This document shows, one piece after another, positions 9,685-17,985 of a stretch of DNA of 64,000 bases. The stretch covers positions 992,001 to 1,056,000 of the forward strand of contig NZ_JHZZ01000001.1 of NCBI RefSeq assembly GCF_000687935.1, given 5' to 3'. A model generated the notes under the pieces. The model did no database searches, had not been told where the DNA came from, and saw nothing but the letters and a program-made list of their open reading frames with translations. This stretch comes from Polaribacter sp. Hel_I_88 (GTDB taxonomy: Bacteria > Bacteroidota > Bacteroidia > Flavobacteriales > Flavobacteriaceae). Numbering within the stretch: position 1 is the first letter of the stretch; the number at the start of each line of letters is the position of its first letter. The position numbers and the translations under genes are program-made.

Positions 9685-10668
9685 CTACTCAATCTTCAAA
9701 GTTTTTGCAATAGCTTCTAACTCAAAAAGAAAAGCTCTTTTATTTACAGAAGGTGCATACGTAAAACCTTCTACGATTACCAATCTGTTATTTTTTTTGT
9801 CGATAACTGTGTAGTTTAAAAAAGGACCCGCCATAAAATCGTTTTTAACTTCCCATTTTCCTCTGGTTTCATAGGCTTTTTTACCATCAATAATGGCATC
9901 AAAAGTAAAAGGAGTATACGCTTCTTCAGTAATCATGTGCATGGTTTCTGGGTCAGAACCAGGAATATATTTTTTACCAATACTATTTCTAACAGCAACA
10001 ATGCTGTCTGAAACTTGACTTTCATCTACCAAAGGAACAGAATATACTAAAATATTATTACTACCAGATTTAGCTATGCCACTCGTTAAATGATTACGTA
10101 ACCATAAAAATTCTCCTGTATCATCAACTGTTTTAAATTTATCTGGAATTAAAAGTGAAAGTCCTAAATTTTCTAACGTTTTGTAGTTTGCGTTTTTATC
10201 TATTTGATCTTTAAAAATATTTTGAGTAAAAGTAATATCTGAATCTAAAAAGATTCTTCTAATTTCTTGTTTGCGTTCTTGAAGAATCTTTATAATACCT
10301 GCATCATCTTTGGCTTGCACATACACAACTGTTTGTGGTTTGGCATAAATATTTTTTCTAACCGAAAAGTTTTCTTGTTCTCCTTCAGTAATAATTAAAA
10401 TATTTCTACTTCCTTTCATCATAGAACTAAAGCCATTTGGAGCCACTTGCGAAACCGATAAAATTGTTTCTGGCTGAGGCAATCCTACCATTAATTCCCC
10501 AAAAGAATTTCTAATTTCTTGGCCAATATCTCCTGTCCAATCGCTCATTTTTACAACGACCATTACTTTATTGATTTTACCAATAGACGTTCTTAAAATC
10601 TTTTTATCATTTCCTACACAAGAGGCTAATAAAAATGCAATCGTTAGTATTGAAAGTAATTTTTTCAT
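9685..10668 (-). CDS. DUF4837 family lipoprotein
   Basis: The start at 10668 gives MKKLLSILTIAFLLASC, a lipoprotein signal with Cys17; an ATG 15 bp upstream (10683) is also in frame. The mature protein (about 310 aa) contains the family pattern: an N-terminal region with KVMVVVKMSDWTGDIG, QPETILSVSQV and later FLWLRNHL. DUF4837 is a Bacteroidetes-specific family of unknown function, probably in the periplasm or on the inner leaflet of the outer membrane. It lies upstream of nothing obviously related; the next gene on the same strand, a MltD-like transglycosylase, is 233 bp away, and that gap shows no gene. Confidence 0.85.
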   Translation of the reverse strand: MKKLLSILTIAFLLASCVGNDKKILRTSIGKINKVMVVVKMSDWTGDIGQEIRNSFGELMVGLPQPETILSVSQVAPNGFSSMMKGSRNILIITEGEQENFSVRKNIYAKPQTVVYVQAKDDAGIIKILQERKQEIRRIFLDSDITFTQNIFKDQIDKNANYKTLENLGLSLLIPDKFKTVDDTGEFLWLRNHLTSGIAKSGSNNILVYSVPLVDESQVSDSIVAVRNSIGKKYIPGSDPETMHMITEEAYTPFTFDAIIDGKKAYETRGKWEVKNDFMAGPFLNYTVIDKKNNRLVIVEGFTYAPSVNKRAFLFELEAIAKTLKIE

Positions 10669-10916
10669 GAGTTTAGTTTTCATTATTATAAGTTAGGTTA
10701 TCTACTTTTAACACACCAAATATTATTCCATTTTTTTAAATTTCTACTTAAAAAACATCAAATCTTTAAAAATTTTTTATTTGAGTATATTTTGATGAAA
10801 AATAGAGATCTTCATCAACTTAAAAAGTTAGGATTTAAACAGATTTTATTAAAAATATAAACTCAAGATATCAATTTAAAAATCTAAATTTAATCAATAT
10901 TGATTTAGAAAAACAT

Positions 10917-12227
10917 TTATTGCAATCTTTTTGGGTAAATGTACAGTCTTTGCCCTATTTTCAAATTACTTGTTTTCAAGCCATTCCAACGTTTAATATC
11001 GCTAACTCTCACTCCAAATTTATCAGCAATTTTACCAAGATAATCACCACCTTTAACTTTGTAACGAATTCGTTTATCCATTTCAAAATATTTAGGTAGC
11101 GGTTTTTCTCTTTTGGCATCATCTGCATCAGCTAAAGCATATAATTCAGCTTCTTTGTCTAAAAATTCTGTAATTTTATTACTTGGCAATCTTAAAGCAT
11201 AATTTCTTTCTTTTATAAAAGGAATAATATCTAATTTATAAGCTGGATTTAAATCCGTTAAAACCTCTTGATCTACGCCAATAGTTTCTGAAATTTGATC
11301 GAAGGTAATAGTTCTTTTTACACGAATTGTATCTGTTTGAAAATCGAACATTTTAGGGAGGTCTGAATAAATATTGTGCTCATTTGCATATTCAAAAATA
11401 TACATTGTTGCATAAAAAGCAGGCACATAACCAGCTGTTTCTGTAGGTAAATAAGGTCTTATATTCCAATAATTGGTAAAACCTCCTGAACGTTTTATGG
11501 CTTTTGAAACGTTTCCTGGTCCAGAATTATAAGCTGCCAAAGCCAAATCCCAATCACCAAAAATGGTAAATAATTGGCTTAAATATTTACAAGCTGCAAT
11601 GGTTGCTTTTACAGGATCATGTCTTTCATCTACATAAGAACTTACTTTTAAATCGAACTGTTTTCCTGTTCCATACATAAATTGCCACAAACCAGCTGCA
11701 CCAACCCAAGATTTTGCTCTAGGTTTTAAAGCCGATTCCACAATGGCTAAATATTTCATTTCCAAAGGAATATCATATTGATCTAAATACTGCTCAAACA
11801 TCGGAAAATAGTATTTTGCTTTTGCCATTAAAGCAGGATAATATTTTGATCGATACAATAAATAACTATTTATTACTTTCTCTAAAGCTGGGTTATAGGC
11901 TAAATTAAAAGGTGTTTTTTCATTTAAAGCTGCTAATCTTATTTTTAATAAATCAGATGTTACTGCTTGTTTAAAATTACCTGCAATATCTTTATCGTTA
12001 ATTACATATTCTAACGTATCTAATAATGCCGAATTGAATTTTTGATCTACCAACAAACTATCAATCACTCTTAAATCATCATCCGAAAAAAATAAATCCT
12101 TTGGCGATTTTATAATAGAATCTGTTGCAATAACTTCAGCATCCTTTTTTTTAATTGGTACACTATCTTTTTGAGCATAACTAAATAATGAAATACTAAC
12201 TACTAAAACACTTAAAATTTGTTTCAT
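10917..12227 (-). CDS. Membrane-bound lytic murein transglycosylase (MltD-like) with LysM domain
   Basis: A 436-aa protein. Signal peptide MKQILSVLVVSISLFSYAQ; SLT (GH23) domain about 145-270 with catalytic Glu164 in AIVESALKP, followed by GAAGLWQFM and AAYNSGPGNV; C-terminal LysM about 385-433 (YKVKGGDYLGKIADKFGV). It cleaves peptidoglycan glycan strands to 1,6-anhydro products in the periplasm. MltD usually has two or more LysM copies; only one is clear here. The start lies 7 bp from the exonuclease III stop codon, so both are probably in one transcript. Confidence 0.9.
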   Translation of the reverse strand: MKQILSVLVVSISLFSYAQKDSVPIKKKDAEVIATDSIIKSPKDLFFSDDDLRVIDSLLVDQKFNSALLDTLEYVINDKDIAGNFKQAVTSDLLKIRLAALNEKTPFNLAYNPALEKVINSYLLYRSKYYPALMAKAKYYFPMFEQYLDQYDIPLEMKYLAIVESALKPRAKSWVGAAGLWQFMYGTGKQFDLKVSSYVDERHDPVKATIAACKYLSQLFTIFGDWDLALAAYNSGPGNVSKAIKRSGGFTNYWNIRPYLPTETAGYVPAFYATMYIFEYANEHNIYSDLPKMFDFQTDTIRVKRTITFDQISETIGVDQEVLTDLNPAYKLDIIPFIKERNYALRLPSNKITEFLDKEAELYALADADDAKREKPLPKYFEMDKRIRYKVKGGDYLGKIADKFGVRVSDIKRWNGLKTSNLKIGQRLYIYPKRLQ

Positions 12228-12234
12228 AAAAATG

Positions 12235-12996
12235 CTAAAAATCTAATTCTAATGCAATTGGACAATGATCTGAATGTTTTGCTTCTGATAAAATATAAGC
12301 TCTTGAAATTTTTTCTTTTAAAGGTGATGAAACCATCGCATAATCCAATCGCCAGCCTTTGTTATTGGCCCTTGCATTTGCTCTGTAACTCCACCAAGAA
12401 AATTGTTGCACCTCTTGATTTAGATATCGAAAACTGTCTATAAATCCGTTATTGATAAAATCGCCAATCCAGGTTCTTTCTTCTGGTAAAAACCCAGAAA
12501 CACCTTTCATTTTTGGGTTATGAATATCAATTTCTTCATGACAAATATTGTAATCGCCACAAATAACCAAATTCGGAATTTCTTGTTTTAAAGTATTGAT
12601 GTACTCTTGAAATTCATCCATATAATTGAATTTATACCCCAATCTTGCAGCATTTGTGCCAGAAGGAAGGTATAAACTCATTACAGAAACTTCATCAAAA
12701 TCTACTCGTAAATTTCTACCTTCAAAATCCATCGATTCAATTCCTGTTCCATATTCTATATGATTTGGTTTTTCTTTACAAAAAATAGCTACTGAAGAAT
12801 AGCCTTTTTTCTGTGCCGAAAACCAATAGTGATAAGGATAACCAGCGTTTTCGAATTCTGATAAATCTAATTGCTCTTTGTGTGCTTTGGTTTCTTGAAT
12901 GCAAATTACATCTGGATTTGCAGCTTGCAACCAATCTAAAAAGCCCTTTTTTAAAGCAGCTCTAATTCCGTTTACATTGTATGATATTATTTTCAT
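12235..12996 (-). CDS. xth: Exodeoxyribonuclease III
   Basis: A 253-aa protein of normal family length. Exo/endo/phosphatase fold motifs: ISYNVNGIRA with Asn7, ICIQETKA with metal-binding Glu35, VICGDYNICHEEIDIHNP in the middle, RLDYAMVSS, and the C-terminal SDHCPI with catalytic His244. It is an AP endonuclease and 3'-5' exonuclease in base-excision repair. It lies directly upstream of the transglycosylase gene on the same strand (7-bp gap). An intergenic repeat sits just before its start codon. Confidence 0.95.
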   Translation of the reverse strand: MKIISYNVNGIRAALKKGFLDWLQAANPDVICIQETKAHKEQLDLSEFENAGYPYHYWFSAQKKGYSSVAIFCKEKPNHIEYGTGIESMDFEGRNLRVDFDEVSVMSLYLPSGTNAARLGYKFNYMDEFQEYINTLKQEIPNLVICGDYNICHEEIDIHNPKMKGVSGFLPEERTWIGDFINNGFIDSFRYLNQEVQQFSWWSYRANARANNKGWRLDYAMVSSPLKEKISRAYILSEAKHSDHCPIALELDF

Positions 12997-12998
12997 TG

Positions 12999-13037
12999 GC
13001 CCCTTTTAAATTCCCCAAAGGGAAAAATACTCTTGTG
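12999..13037. repeat. Dispersed intergenic repeat, copy 1 (CCCCAAAGGG type)
   Basis: The segment GCCCCTTTTAAATTCCCC, then AAAGGG, A-run and CTCTTGTG, closely matches a second copy at 50617-50651. The core pairs CCCCTTT with AAAGGG. It lies 2 bp upstream of the exonuclease III start, so here it would fall in the promoter or leader, not in a 3' end. Similar short palindromic pieces are common between genes in flavobacterial genomes. Confidence 0.6.
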
Positions 13038-13068
13038 TTAATTATTTTTGTTTTTTACTTTCAAGAAA

Positions 13069-13296
13069 TTACTCTAAAATTATTGGTTTCTTCAAAAACA
13101 CCCAAGTAATTTGTGTTTTTTCTCCTGTTTCTGTTATTAATTTCTTTTTTCTTGGGGATAAAATAATTGCCAAAAAAGAAGAAATACTTGTTCTAAAAAG
13201 TATATGATCTACACTTAGAAAAAAATCAAAAATGAAAATAAAAAAAATAGTTAATATAAAAATAACCAGATAAGGTTTGTTTGCTAAGTATTGCAT
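13069..13296 (-). CDS. Small two-helix membrane protein (tandem paralogue 2)
   Basis: A 75-aa protein with two hydrophobic segments (about 8-27 and 31-46) and a polar C-terminal tail reading LSPRKKKLITETGEKTQITW then FLKKP. The same layout and tail pattern (LSP.xK....GE..QI.W.F.KK) occurs in the 76-aa gene directly upstream (9-bp gap), so this is a tandem duplication whose copies have diverged strongly. It is an inner-membrane protein of unknown function and not a family I can name. Confidence 0.6.
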   Translation of the reverse strand: MQYLANKPYLVIFILTIFFIFIFDFFLSVDHILFRTSISSFLAIILSPRKKKLITETGEKTQITWVFLKKPIILE

Positions 13297-13305
13297 GCTT
13301 AAATT

Positions 13306-13536
13306 CTATACTTTTTTATCGATTACCTTTTTAAAAAATAACCATTTAATTTGTTCTTCTTCTCCATGTTGTTTTTCAACTATTTTAACTTTTGGTGATA
13401 AAACAAACGCTAAAGTAACAGCAATAGTTGTGCTAATTACCATATTCTCAACTTTAAAGCCTTTTTCAATTATCAGCAAAAAAACAACAACTAATAAAGG
13501 AGTAATTAACCAATATGTTTTTTTAAATAGTTTCAT
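13306..13536 (-). CDS. Small two-helix membrane protein (tandem paralogue 1)
   Basis: A 76-aa protein. N-terminal basic stretch MKLFKKTYW, transmembrane helix about 9-24, a second about 32-48, and a tail LSPKVKIVEKQHGEEEQIKW with a terminal FFKK segment. It shares this arrangement with its downstream neighbour at 13069-13296. The conserved tail suggests a cytoplasmic face with a shared role. No signal peptide cleavage site. Function unknown. Confidence 0.6.
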   Translation of the reverse strand: MKLFKKTYWLITPLLVVVFLLIIEKGFKVENMVISTTIAVTLAFVLSPKVKIVEKQHGEEEQIKWLFFKKVIDKKV

Positions 13537-13563
13537 TTTTTTTTAAATTTTGAGTAAGAAAAG

Positions 13564-13582
13564 TCCTTTCCTTTGGAAAGGA
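13564..13582. terminator. Short hairpin between CoA-transferase and small membrane gene
   Basis: TCCTTTCC and GGAAAGGA form an 8-bp stem with a TTT loop, placed in the 47-bp gap after the scoB stop codon at 13584. No strong U-run follows on the minus strand, so it may be an intergenic palindromic repeat or a weak terminator or processing site. Confidence 0.4.
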
Positions 13583-13583
13583 T

Positions 13584-14243
13584 TTAGGATAGGATCATTT
13601 CAGGAATTTCTCCATTTACGATCAAAGTTCCTTCAGTAGCATTTTGAATTTCCTCAACAGAAACTCCTGGTGCTCTTTCTAACAAATGAAACGCGTTATC
13701 TTTTACCTCTAAAACTGCTAAATTGGTAACTACTTTTGTAACACAACCTACTCCTGTTAAAGGCAAAGAACATTGTTTTAAAATTTTAGATTCGCCTCTT
13801 TTATTAGTGTGCATCATAGCCACAATTATATTTTCTGCAGATGCTACTAAATCCATTGCTCCACCCATTCCTTTTACCATTTTACCTGGAATTTTCCAGT
13901 TGGCAATATCGCCATTTTGAGAAACTTCCATAGCTCCTAAAATAGTTAAGTGAACGTGTTTACCACGAATCATGGCAAAACTCATAGAAGAATCAAAAAA
14001 GCTTGCTCCAGGCATTGTTGTAATAGTCTGTTTACCAGCATTTATAATATCTGCATCTTCTTCGCCATCAAAAGGAAAAGGGCCCATTCCTAAAACGCCA
14101 TTTTCAGATTGAAACTCAACTTCTATGTCATCTCTTACATAATTTGCCACCAAAGTTGGAATACCTATTCCTAGATTTACATAAAATCCATTTTGAACTT
14201 CTTGTGCAATTCTTTTTGCGATTCCGTTTTTATCTAAAGCCAT
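13584..14243 (-). CDS. scoB: 3-oxoacid CoA-transferase subunit B
   Basis: A 219-aa protein of normal length for the B subunit. The glycine-rich start (YVNLGIGIPTLVANYV) and SENGVLGMGP hold the catalytic glutamate, Glu47, which forms the acyl-glutamyl-CoA intermediate. It transfers CoA from succinyl-CoA to acetoacetate (ketone body or short-chain ketoacid use) in the cytoplasm. It follows subunit A on the same strand with a 104-bp AT-rich gap, forming a two-gene operon. The gap consists of loosely repeated AATTTGATAA-like words and no gene. Confidence 0.93.
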   Translation of the reverse strand: MALDKNGIAKRIAQEVQNGFYVNLGIGIPTLVANYVRDDIEVEFQSENGVLGMGPFPFDGEEDADIINAGKQTITTMPGASFFDSSMSFAMIRGKHVHLTILGAMEVSQNGDIANWKIPGKMVKGMGGAMDLVASAENIIVAMMHTNKRGESKILKQCSLPLTGVGCVTKVVTNLAVLEVKDNAFHLLERAPGVSVEEIQNATEGTLIVNGEIPEMILS

Positions 14244-14347
14244 AATATTAATTTGATGATTTAGTAATTTTAAAATTTGATAATGCTAATATTGTAAAAT
14301 TAATTGATTTGAAAATTGGTTAATTTGGTAATTCAAATAATTTCAAA

Positions 14348-15049
14348 TTATTTTTTCGCTCTTACAGTTCTCTGTTCAATTCTCTTTTCATAATTCTTTC
14401 CTTGAAAAATTCTTTGCACAAAAATTCCTGGAATATGAATATGATTAGGATCTAACTCACCAACTTCTACCAATTCTTCTACTTCAACTACCGTAATTGT
14501 TGCAGCACCACACATATTTGGATTAAAGTTTCTTGAAGTCCCTTTAAAAATTAAATTTCCTGCAGCATCACCTTTCCAAGCTTTTACAAAGGCAAAATCA
14601 GCTTTAAAAGCAGGTTCTAAAACATACATTTTTCCATCAAAATCTCTTGTTTCTTTACCTTCTGCTACTTCAGTTCCAAAACCTGCAGGTGTATAAAAAG
14701 CAGGAAAACCAGCTTGTGCAGCTCTACATTTTTCTGCCAAAGTTCCTTGTGGCGTTAATTCTACTTCTAATTCTCCTGATAACATTTGGCGTTCAAACTC
14801 ATCGTTTTCACCAACATAAGAAGAAATCATTTTTTTGATTTGCTTGTTTTGTAATAACAACCCTAAACCAAAATCATCTACACCAGCATTGTTAGATATA
14901 CAAGTAACATCTCTAACATCTAATTTTACCAGTTCTGAAATTGCATTTTCAGGAATACCACACAAACCAAAACCACCTAGCATAAAAGTCATCCCATTTT
15001 GAACTCCTTTTAAAGCATCTTGAACGTTGTTTACTTTTTTATTTATCAT
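14348..15049 (-). CDS. scoA: 3-oxoacid CoA-transferase subunit A
   Basis: A 233-aa protein. Family motifs: [19 protein letters not shown] near the N-terminus (CoA-binding GGFG), [17 protein letters not shown], and [16 protein letters not shown]; the C-terminus [20 protein letters not shown] is typical of the A subunit. It forms the heteromeric enzyme with the B subunit encoded just downstream. The start sits 84 bp from the penicillin-binding protein stop codon. Confidence 0.93.
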   Translation of the reverse strand: MINKKVNNVQDALKGVQNGMTFMLGGFGLCGIPENAISELVKLDVRDVTCISNNAGVDDFGLGLLLQNKQIKKMISSYVGENDEFERQMLSGELEVELTPQGTLAEKCRAAQAGFPAFYTPAGFGTEVAEGKETRDFDGKMYVLEPAFKADFAFVKAWKGDAAGNLIFKGTSRNFNPNMCGAATITVVEVEELVEVGELDPNHIHIPGIFVQRIFQGKNYEKRIEQRTVRAKK

Positions 15050-15133
15050 TAGAATTATATTTTATTTGTAAATAGATTTAATCTGAAATAACCCATAAAA
15101 TTAATTATAGGAAGTGATTAAACATTTATTTTA

Positions 15134-17401
15134 TTAAAAATCGGTGTCTAAAGAGGTTCCAATATTTGTATCCTCTGGTTTTTCATCACAATTTATGTTG
15201 ATTGATAAATTTTCTGGTTTTTCAAAATCTTCTTTACTAATATTTAAAGATTTATCTTCATAACATTTTTGCATAAATAATGCCCAAGTTGGTAAAGCCA
15301 TAGTTGCTCCTTGTCCCTTTGCAATTCCTGCAAAATGTGTTGCTCTGTCTTCTCCACCAGTCCAAACTCCTGTTGCTAAATTGGGTACAATCCCCATAAA
15401 CCAACCATCAGATTGGTTTTGTGTTGTTCCTGTTTTACCAGCAATGGCATTTTCAAACTTATAAGGGAAACCTGTTACAGCTCCTCCACCCGATGTCCAA
15501 TTTGAACGCAAACGAATTCCTGAACCCGATTTTGTAACACCTTCTAATAAATTTAAAATCACATAGGCAGATTCTTCACTTAAAACTTCTTGTGTTTTTG
15601 GTACAAAATCTTTTAAAACAGTTCCGTTTTTATCTTCAATTCTTGTTATAATCATTGGTTTTACGCGCAAACCTTTATTAGCAAACGTACTGTAAGCACT
15701 TACCATTTCATACAAAGATAAATCTACTGCACCAAGTGCTATGGATGGGTTTGCTTGAATCTCGGTTTCAATTCCTGCTGCTTTTGCCAAACGAACCACA
15801 TTTTCTGGACCAACTTCATCAATTAATCTAGCAGACATTGTATTTACAGAACCAGCTAAACCATCTTTTAAGGTTAACATTCCTCCATATTCTTGATTTG
15901 AATTTTCTGGAGTCCAAGGTTCTGGAATGCCATATTTGCCAACTGGAATTGTATACGGTGTGTTTGGTAACATATCACAAGGCGAACGTCTTAACTGATT
16001 AATGGCAGTTGCATACACAAAGGGTTTAAAAGTAGAACCTACTTGTCTTTTTTGTTGTGCAACAGCATCATATTTAAAATGTTTGTTATTAATACCACCT
16101 ACCCAAGCTTTTATATGGCCTGTTTGTGGTTCTATGGATAACAATCCTGAACGTAAAAAATGTTTATAATATTTAATAGAATCGTTTGGAGACATAATAG
16201 TGTCTTTATCTCCTTTCCAAGAAAAGACTTTCATTTTAGTTTTCGTCTTAAAAATTTTATCTATTTCTTTGGAAGATTTACCTGCAATTTTTAAACGTTT
16301 ATAGCGCTCTGAATTCTTTTTTGCTCTGTCTAAAATACCTTCTGTAAGTTCTTTATCAATATCATAAAAAGGAGCAGTTCTATTATTTTCTTGCTCTTTA
16401 AAAAAGTAAGATTGTAAGTTTGCCATGTGTTCTGAAACAGCTTCCTCTGCATATTTTTGCATTCTAGAATCTATTGTTACATATATTTTTAAACCATCAC
16501 TAAATATATTGTACTCTTCACCATTTGGTTTTGGATTATTTTGCACCCATTTACGCATTACTTTTTGCAAGTGTGTTCTAAAATACGTAGCATACCCTTC
16601 ATCATGACTTTCTGGTGTATAATTAAGATCTAAAGGTAATTGTTGTAAATTAATTTTTTCACTTTCAGTAATGTAGTTGTTTTTTGTCATTTGTAGTAAA
16701 ACAACATTTCTTCTTTGTTTTACCAATTCTTCTCTTCTTAAAGGATTAAAATAAGAAGAGTTTTTTAACATCCCAACCAACATTGCAGATTCTTGAATTT
16801 CTAATTCTTTAGGTTCTTTCCCAAAATAAATTCTTGCTGCAGAACGAATACCCACTGCTTGATTCAAAAAATCGTATTTATTTAAATACATGGCAATAAT
16901 TTCTTGCTTTGTATATTGCTTTTCTAATTTAGTGGCTACTACCCATTCTTTTACCTTTTGCAGAACTCTTTCCAGTTTATTAGTAGAACGTTCTCCTGTA
17001 AATAACATTTTAGCTAACTGTTGAGTTATTGTACTTGCACCTCCACTTCCAGGTTTAATAACAGCTCTAGCTGTTCCTCTATAATCGATGCCAGAATGTT
17101 CGTAAAAACGCTCGTCTTCTGTTGCTACCAATGCACTTACCAAATTGTCTGGCAACTCACTAAATTTAATTGGAGTTCTATTTTCTGTTGCATATTTACC
17201 AATAGTAACACCATCTGCAGAAATAACTTCGGTAGCTAAATTGGTCTGTGGATTTTCTAATTCTTCAAAAGTTGGTAAAGCTCCTAAACCACCTACTGAA
17301 CCCGCAAAAAATAATCCTACAAAAAATAACAATCCTCCTAAAACGATTGCCCAGAACCAAATGATATATTTCTTAAAACTTGTTGTTGCTTTTGTTTCCA
17401 T
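15134..17401 (-). CDS. Class A penicillin-binding protein (PBP1A-type transglycosylase/transpeptidase)
   Basis: About 755 aa from ATG 17401 (METKATTSFKKY); an ATG 18 bp upstream is also in frame. One N-terminal transmembrane helix (about 13-35); GT51 transglycosylase about 55-240 with EDERFYEHSGID and GGASTITQQLAKML; transpeptidase about 430-720 with GSTFKPF (SxxK serine), SVN and AGKTGTTQ (KTG). It polymerises and cross-links peptidoglycan at the inner membrane. It lies downstream of ricT and gldH on the same strand. The C-terminal tail (PEDTNIGTSLDTDF) is acidic and short. Confidence 0.93.
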   Translation of the reverse strand: METKATTSFKKYIIWFWAIVLGGLLFFVGLFFAGSVGGLGALPTFEELENPQTNLATEVISADGVTIGKYATENRTPIKFSELPDNLVSALVATEDERFYEHSGIDYRGTARAVIKPGSGGASTITQQLAKMLFTGERSTNKLERVLQKVKEWVVATKLEKQYTKQEIIAMYLNKYDFLNQAVGIRSAARIYFGKEPKELEIQESAMLVGMLKNSSYFNPLRREELVKQRRNVVLLQMTKNNYITESEKINLQQLPLDLNYTPESHDEGYATYFRTHLQKVMRKWVQNNPKPNGEEYNIFSDGLKIYVTIDSRMQKYAEEAVSEHMANLQSYFFKEQENNRTAPFYDIDKELTEGILDRAKKNSERYKRLKIAGKSSKEIDKIFKTKTKMKVFSWKGDKDTIMSPNDSIKYYKHFLRSGLLSIEPQTGHIKAWVGGINNKHFKYDAVAQQKRQVGSTFKPFVYATAINQLRRSPCDMLPNTPYTIPVGKYGIPEPWTPENSNQEYGGMLTLKDGLAGSVNTMSARLIDEVGPENVVRLAKAAGIETEIQANPSIALGAVDLSLYEMVSAYSTFANKGLRVKPMIITRIEDKNGTVLKDFVPKTQEVLSEESAYVILNLLEGVTKSGSGIRLRSNWTSGGGAVTGFPYKFENAIAGKTGTTQNQSDGWFMGIVPNLATGVWTGGEDRATHFAGIAKGQGATMALPTWALFMQKCYEDKSLNISKEDFEKPENLSININCDEKPEDTNIGTSLDTDF

Positions 17402-17484
17402 AATAAAATTTCTTCTCAACAGTATTGAGATTTTTTAATTTGATTTCCTTTATATATGTTGATAATGCATCAGTAAAAGGAAAA

Positions 17485-17985
17485 TTACTCTACTTTTTCG
17501 ATACTAAAACCAACATCTTGCACTCCTTCTAAAATTGGCATTGCTTTTACTTCGCCATTTTTACGCATTGCATGTTGTATGTTAAAAATATACTTTCCTG
17601 ATTTTGGAAAAACCTTTTCTTCTTTATAAAATAACTTATTCTCTTTGATGTCTGTAAAACCTTTTCCTAGATAATTACCAGCATTATCTGCCATTTCATA
17701 TTGCAGCGTATCTATAATTTTATCTCCATTAGGGAAATTTAAGGATGTAATTACATATAAATTACTGTATGCGTATTCTTTATTATTTCTAATATTGATA
17801 AACAGATTTTTTGGTGAAATAGTATCTTTTATATCAAACTCAAAAGAAACATTTTGATGCGCTTCCCAATTTCCATTTGGTATTGATTCGTATGCTGTAA
17901 AAGTGATTTTATCATTACAAGACACAAAAAACAGCACTGCAATTAAAAAAAATAAATGCTTATTTTTCTTGAGGGCTTTCTCCAT
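17485..17985 (-). CDS. gldH: Gliding motility lipoprotein GldH
   Basis: The start was chosen at ATG 17985 because it gives MEKALKKNKHLFFLIAVLF and a lipobox FFVSC; the longer frame upstream is the overlap with ricT. A 166-aa protein with family features (NDKITFTAYESIPNGNW, then FEFDIKDT). GldH is one of the lipoproteins required for gliding and T9SS function in Flavobacterium johnsoniae. Its first 26 nt overlap the end of ricT in another frame, so translation is probably coupled. The order ricT-gldH-PBP1A fits a stable flavobacterial gene neighbourhood. Confidence 0.9.
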   Translation of the reverse strand: MEKALKKNKHLFFLIAVLFFVSCNDKITFTAYESIPNGNWEAHQNVSFEFDIKDTISPKNLFINIRNNKEYAYSNLYVITSLNFPNGDKIIDTLQYEMADNAGNYLGKGFTDIKENKLFYKEEKVFPKSGKYIFNIQHAMRKNGEVKAMPILEGVQDVGFSIEKVE

